Shown here: one piece after another, positions 63,387 to 64,000 of the stretch
Layout of the letters: the number at the start of each line of letters is the position of its first letter
How positions within the stretch are numbered: the first letter of the stretch is position 1
Origin: Ruegeria profundi
GTDB lineage: Bacteria > Pseudomonadota > Alphaproteobacteria > Rhodobacterales > Rhodobacteraceae
NCBI RefSeq assembly: GCF_001507545.1
Contig: NZ_LQBP01000004.1
Coordinates: 1 to 64,000, forward strand
Direction: 5' to 3'
DNA: 64,000 bases
Translations under genes and position numbers: made by a program
The notes under the pieces: model-generated
What the model was told of the DNA's origin: nothing
Databases searched by the model: none
What the model saw: only the letters and a program-made list of their open reading frames with translations

Positions 63387-64000
63387 ATGAAGCGAGCGAC
63401 TGAGATACGCGCAAATCCGCGATCGTTGGCGGTATTTGCCGTTGCGTTGGCAGTTCTGACCGCATGCGATGAGCTGCCATCGATTGAAGAGGCTTCGGCA
63501 GACGCAACGGATGAAGATACGCAGACTGATGGAACCATCGAACTTTTCCCCGAGTTTTCTGACAGGTCTGGGGATACGATCGAGGCGCCGGACGTTTTCA
63601 ACGTGGCAGAAGCCGGATTGTGGGATGGTCGTCCTTCCCTTGGTGGCATCTGGGTTGCGCATCCGGACGTGACCCAACCTGAACGCGTCGTAATAAAGAA
63701 CACCACCAACAATAAATCCGTAAACGGGGCTTTGTTCCGGAGGGAAAGAAATCTGCCTGGCCCCGCCTTACAACTTTCTTCTGCCGCGGCGGAAGAGTTG
63801 GGTATTCTGGCTGGTGCCCCAACCAAGATTGAGGTTGTCGCCCTAAGGCGTAAACCTGTCGAAGAAGTACCCGAGCCGGAAGAAACCGAAGTCGCCGAGC
63901 AGCAGCCGATTGCCGACGAGGCCGAAGCGCAAAATGAAGATGTTGAAACGGCCGAGGCGAAAGAAGAGAAACCGGCCAAACGGAAATGGTGGCAAAGGAA
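63387..64000 (+). CDS. RlpA-like lipoprotein, 3' end outside the window
   Basis: An open frame of 204 codons that runs past the window end. The N-terminus is a lipoprotein signal (FAVALAVLTAC, lipidated Cys about residue 27). An acidic linker follows, then a double-psi beta-barrel-like segment: GGIWVAHPDV, RVVIKNTTNNKSVNGALF and LPGPALQLSSAAAEELGI, resembling the RlpA fold (VRVTNL-----V, DLS--AA--LG). The tail is Glu/Ala/Lys-rich and may lead to a SPOR-type domain beyond the window. RlpA-like proteins act on peptidoglycan at the septum; activity here is uncertain. Confidence 0.75.
   Translation, partial: MKRATEIRANPRSLAVFAVALAVLTACDELPSIEEASADATDEDTQTDGTIELFPEFSDRSGDTIEAPDVFNVAEAGLWDGRPSLGGIWVAHPDVTQPERVVIKNTTNNKSVNGALFRRERNLPGPALQLSSAAAEELGILAGAPTKIEVVALRRKPVEEVPEPEETEVAEQQPIADEAEAQNEDVETAEAKEEKPAKRKWWQR

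Overview
The window looks like a chromosome or large-replicon segment of an alphaproteobacterium, most likely of the Rhodobacterales/Roseobacter group. The pointers are a small Usg-family protein, a CIRCE-controlled groESL, a DUF3489-DUF2924-serine recombinase cassette, many Tat/Sec-exported enzymes with alphaproteobacterial-style signal peptides, and moderately high G+C. This assignment is an inference from gene content, not from a marker-gene tree.

Layout. 0.2-1.2 kb: an Ldh-type oxidoreductase. 1.3-2.9 kb: two IS6-family elements in direct tandem. 3-9.3 kb: envelope genes (a beta-barrel-type outer-membrane protein, a large AsmA-like protein, a small secreted protein, a DUF4105 membrane protein). 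9.4-13.9 kb: an exported haloacid-dehalogenase-like enzyme, an OprB-like porin and an exported alpha/beta hydrolase, divergent from an AraC regulator. 14-21.5 kb: three outer-membrane proteins and three exported metal-dependent amidohydrolases. 21.8-26.7 kb: an MscS channel, a lipoprotein hydrolase and a Tat-exported two-domain VOC protein.

26.8-34.8 kb is the most interesting part. Two related gene sets each hold a LolD-like ATPase, an FtsX/MacB-type permease and a DUF3299 protein. Set B (31.2-34.8 kb) also has a Zur-type repressor with a palindromic operator and a separate His-rich DUF2796 periplasmic protein, resembling the zinc-regulated Zrg system described in Vibrio. Set A (26.8-29.7 kb) has no DUF2796 gene; instead its permease carries a large His-rich insertion. 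Set B lies between same-orientation IS6 copies (30.5-31.2 and 35.4-36.2 kb).

36.2-43.6 kb is a proteostasis cluster: an hsp20 fragment cut by IS6, an intact hsp20 with a sigma32-like promoter, htpX, htpG, an HtrA-like protease, usg, and CIRCE-groES-groEL. 43.9-48.5 kb is a Gld-type ABC exporter operon whose gldG-like gene has an in-frame amber codon. 49.4-56.2 kb is a second amidohydrolase region, with a COG0523 GTPase translationally coupled to one amidohydrolase, a TRIC channel, a small monooxygenase and another AraC regulator. 56.7-62.7 kb is a compact phage-derived island (terminase, DUF5681, ParB-methyltransferase, and divergently DUF3489, DUF2924 and a serine recombinase). The window ends with tRNA-Ser(UGA) and the start of an RlpA-like lipoprotein gene.

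No rRNA genes and no CRISPR array were seen.
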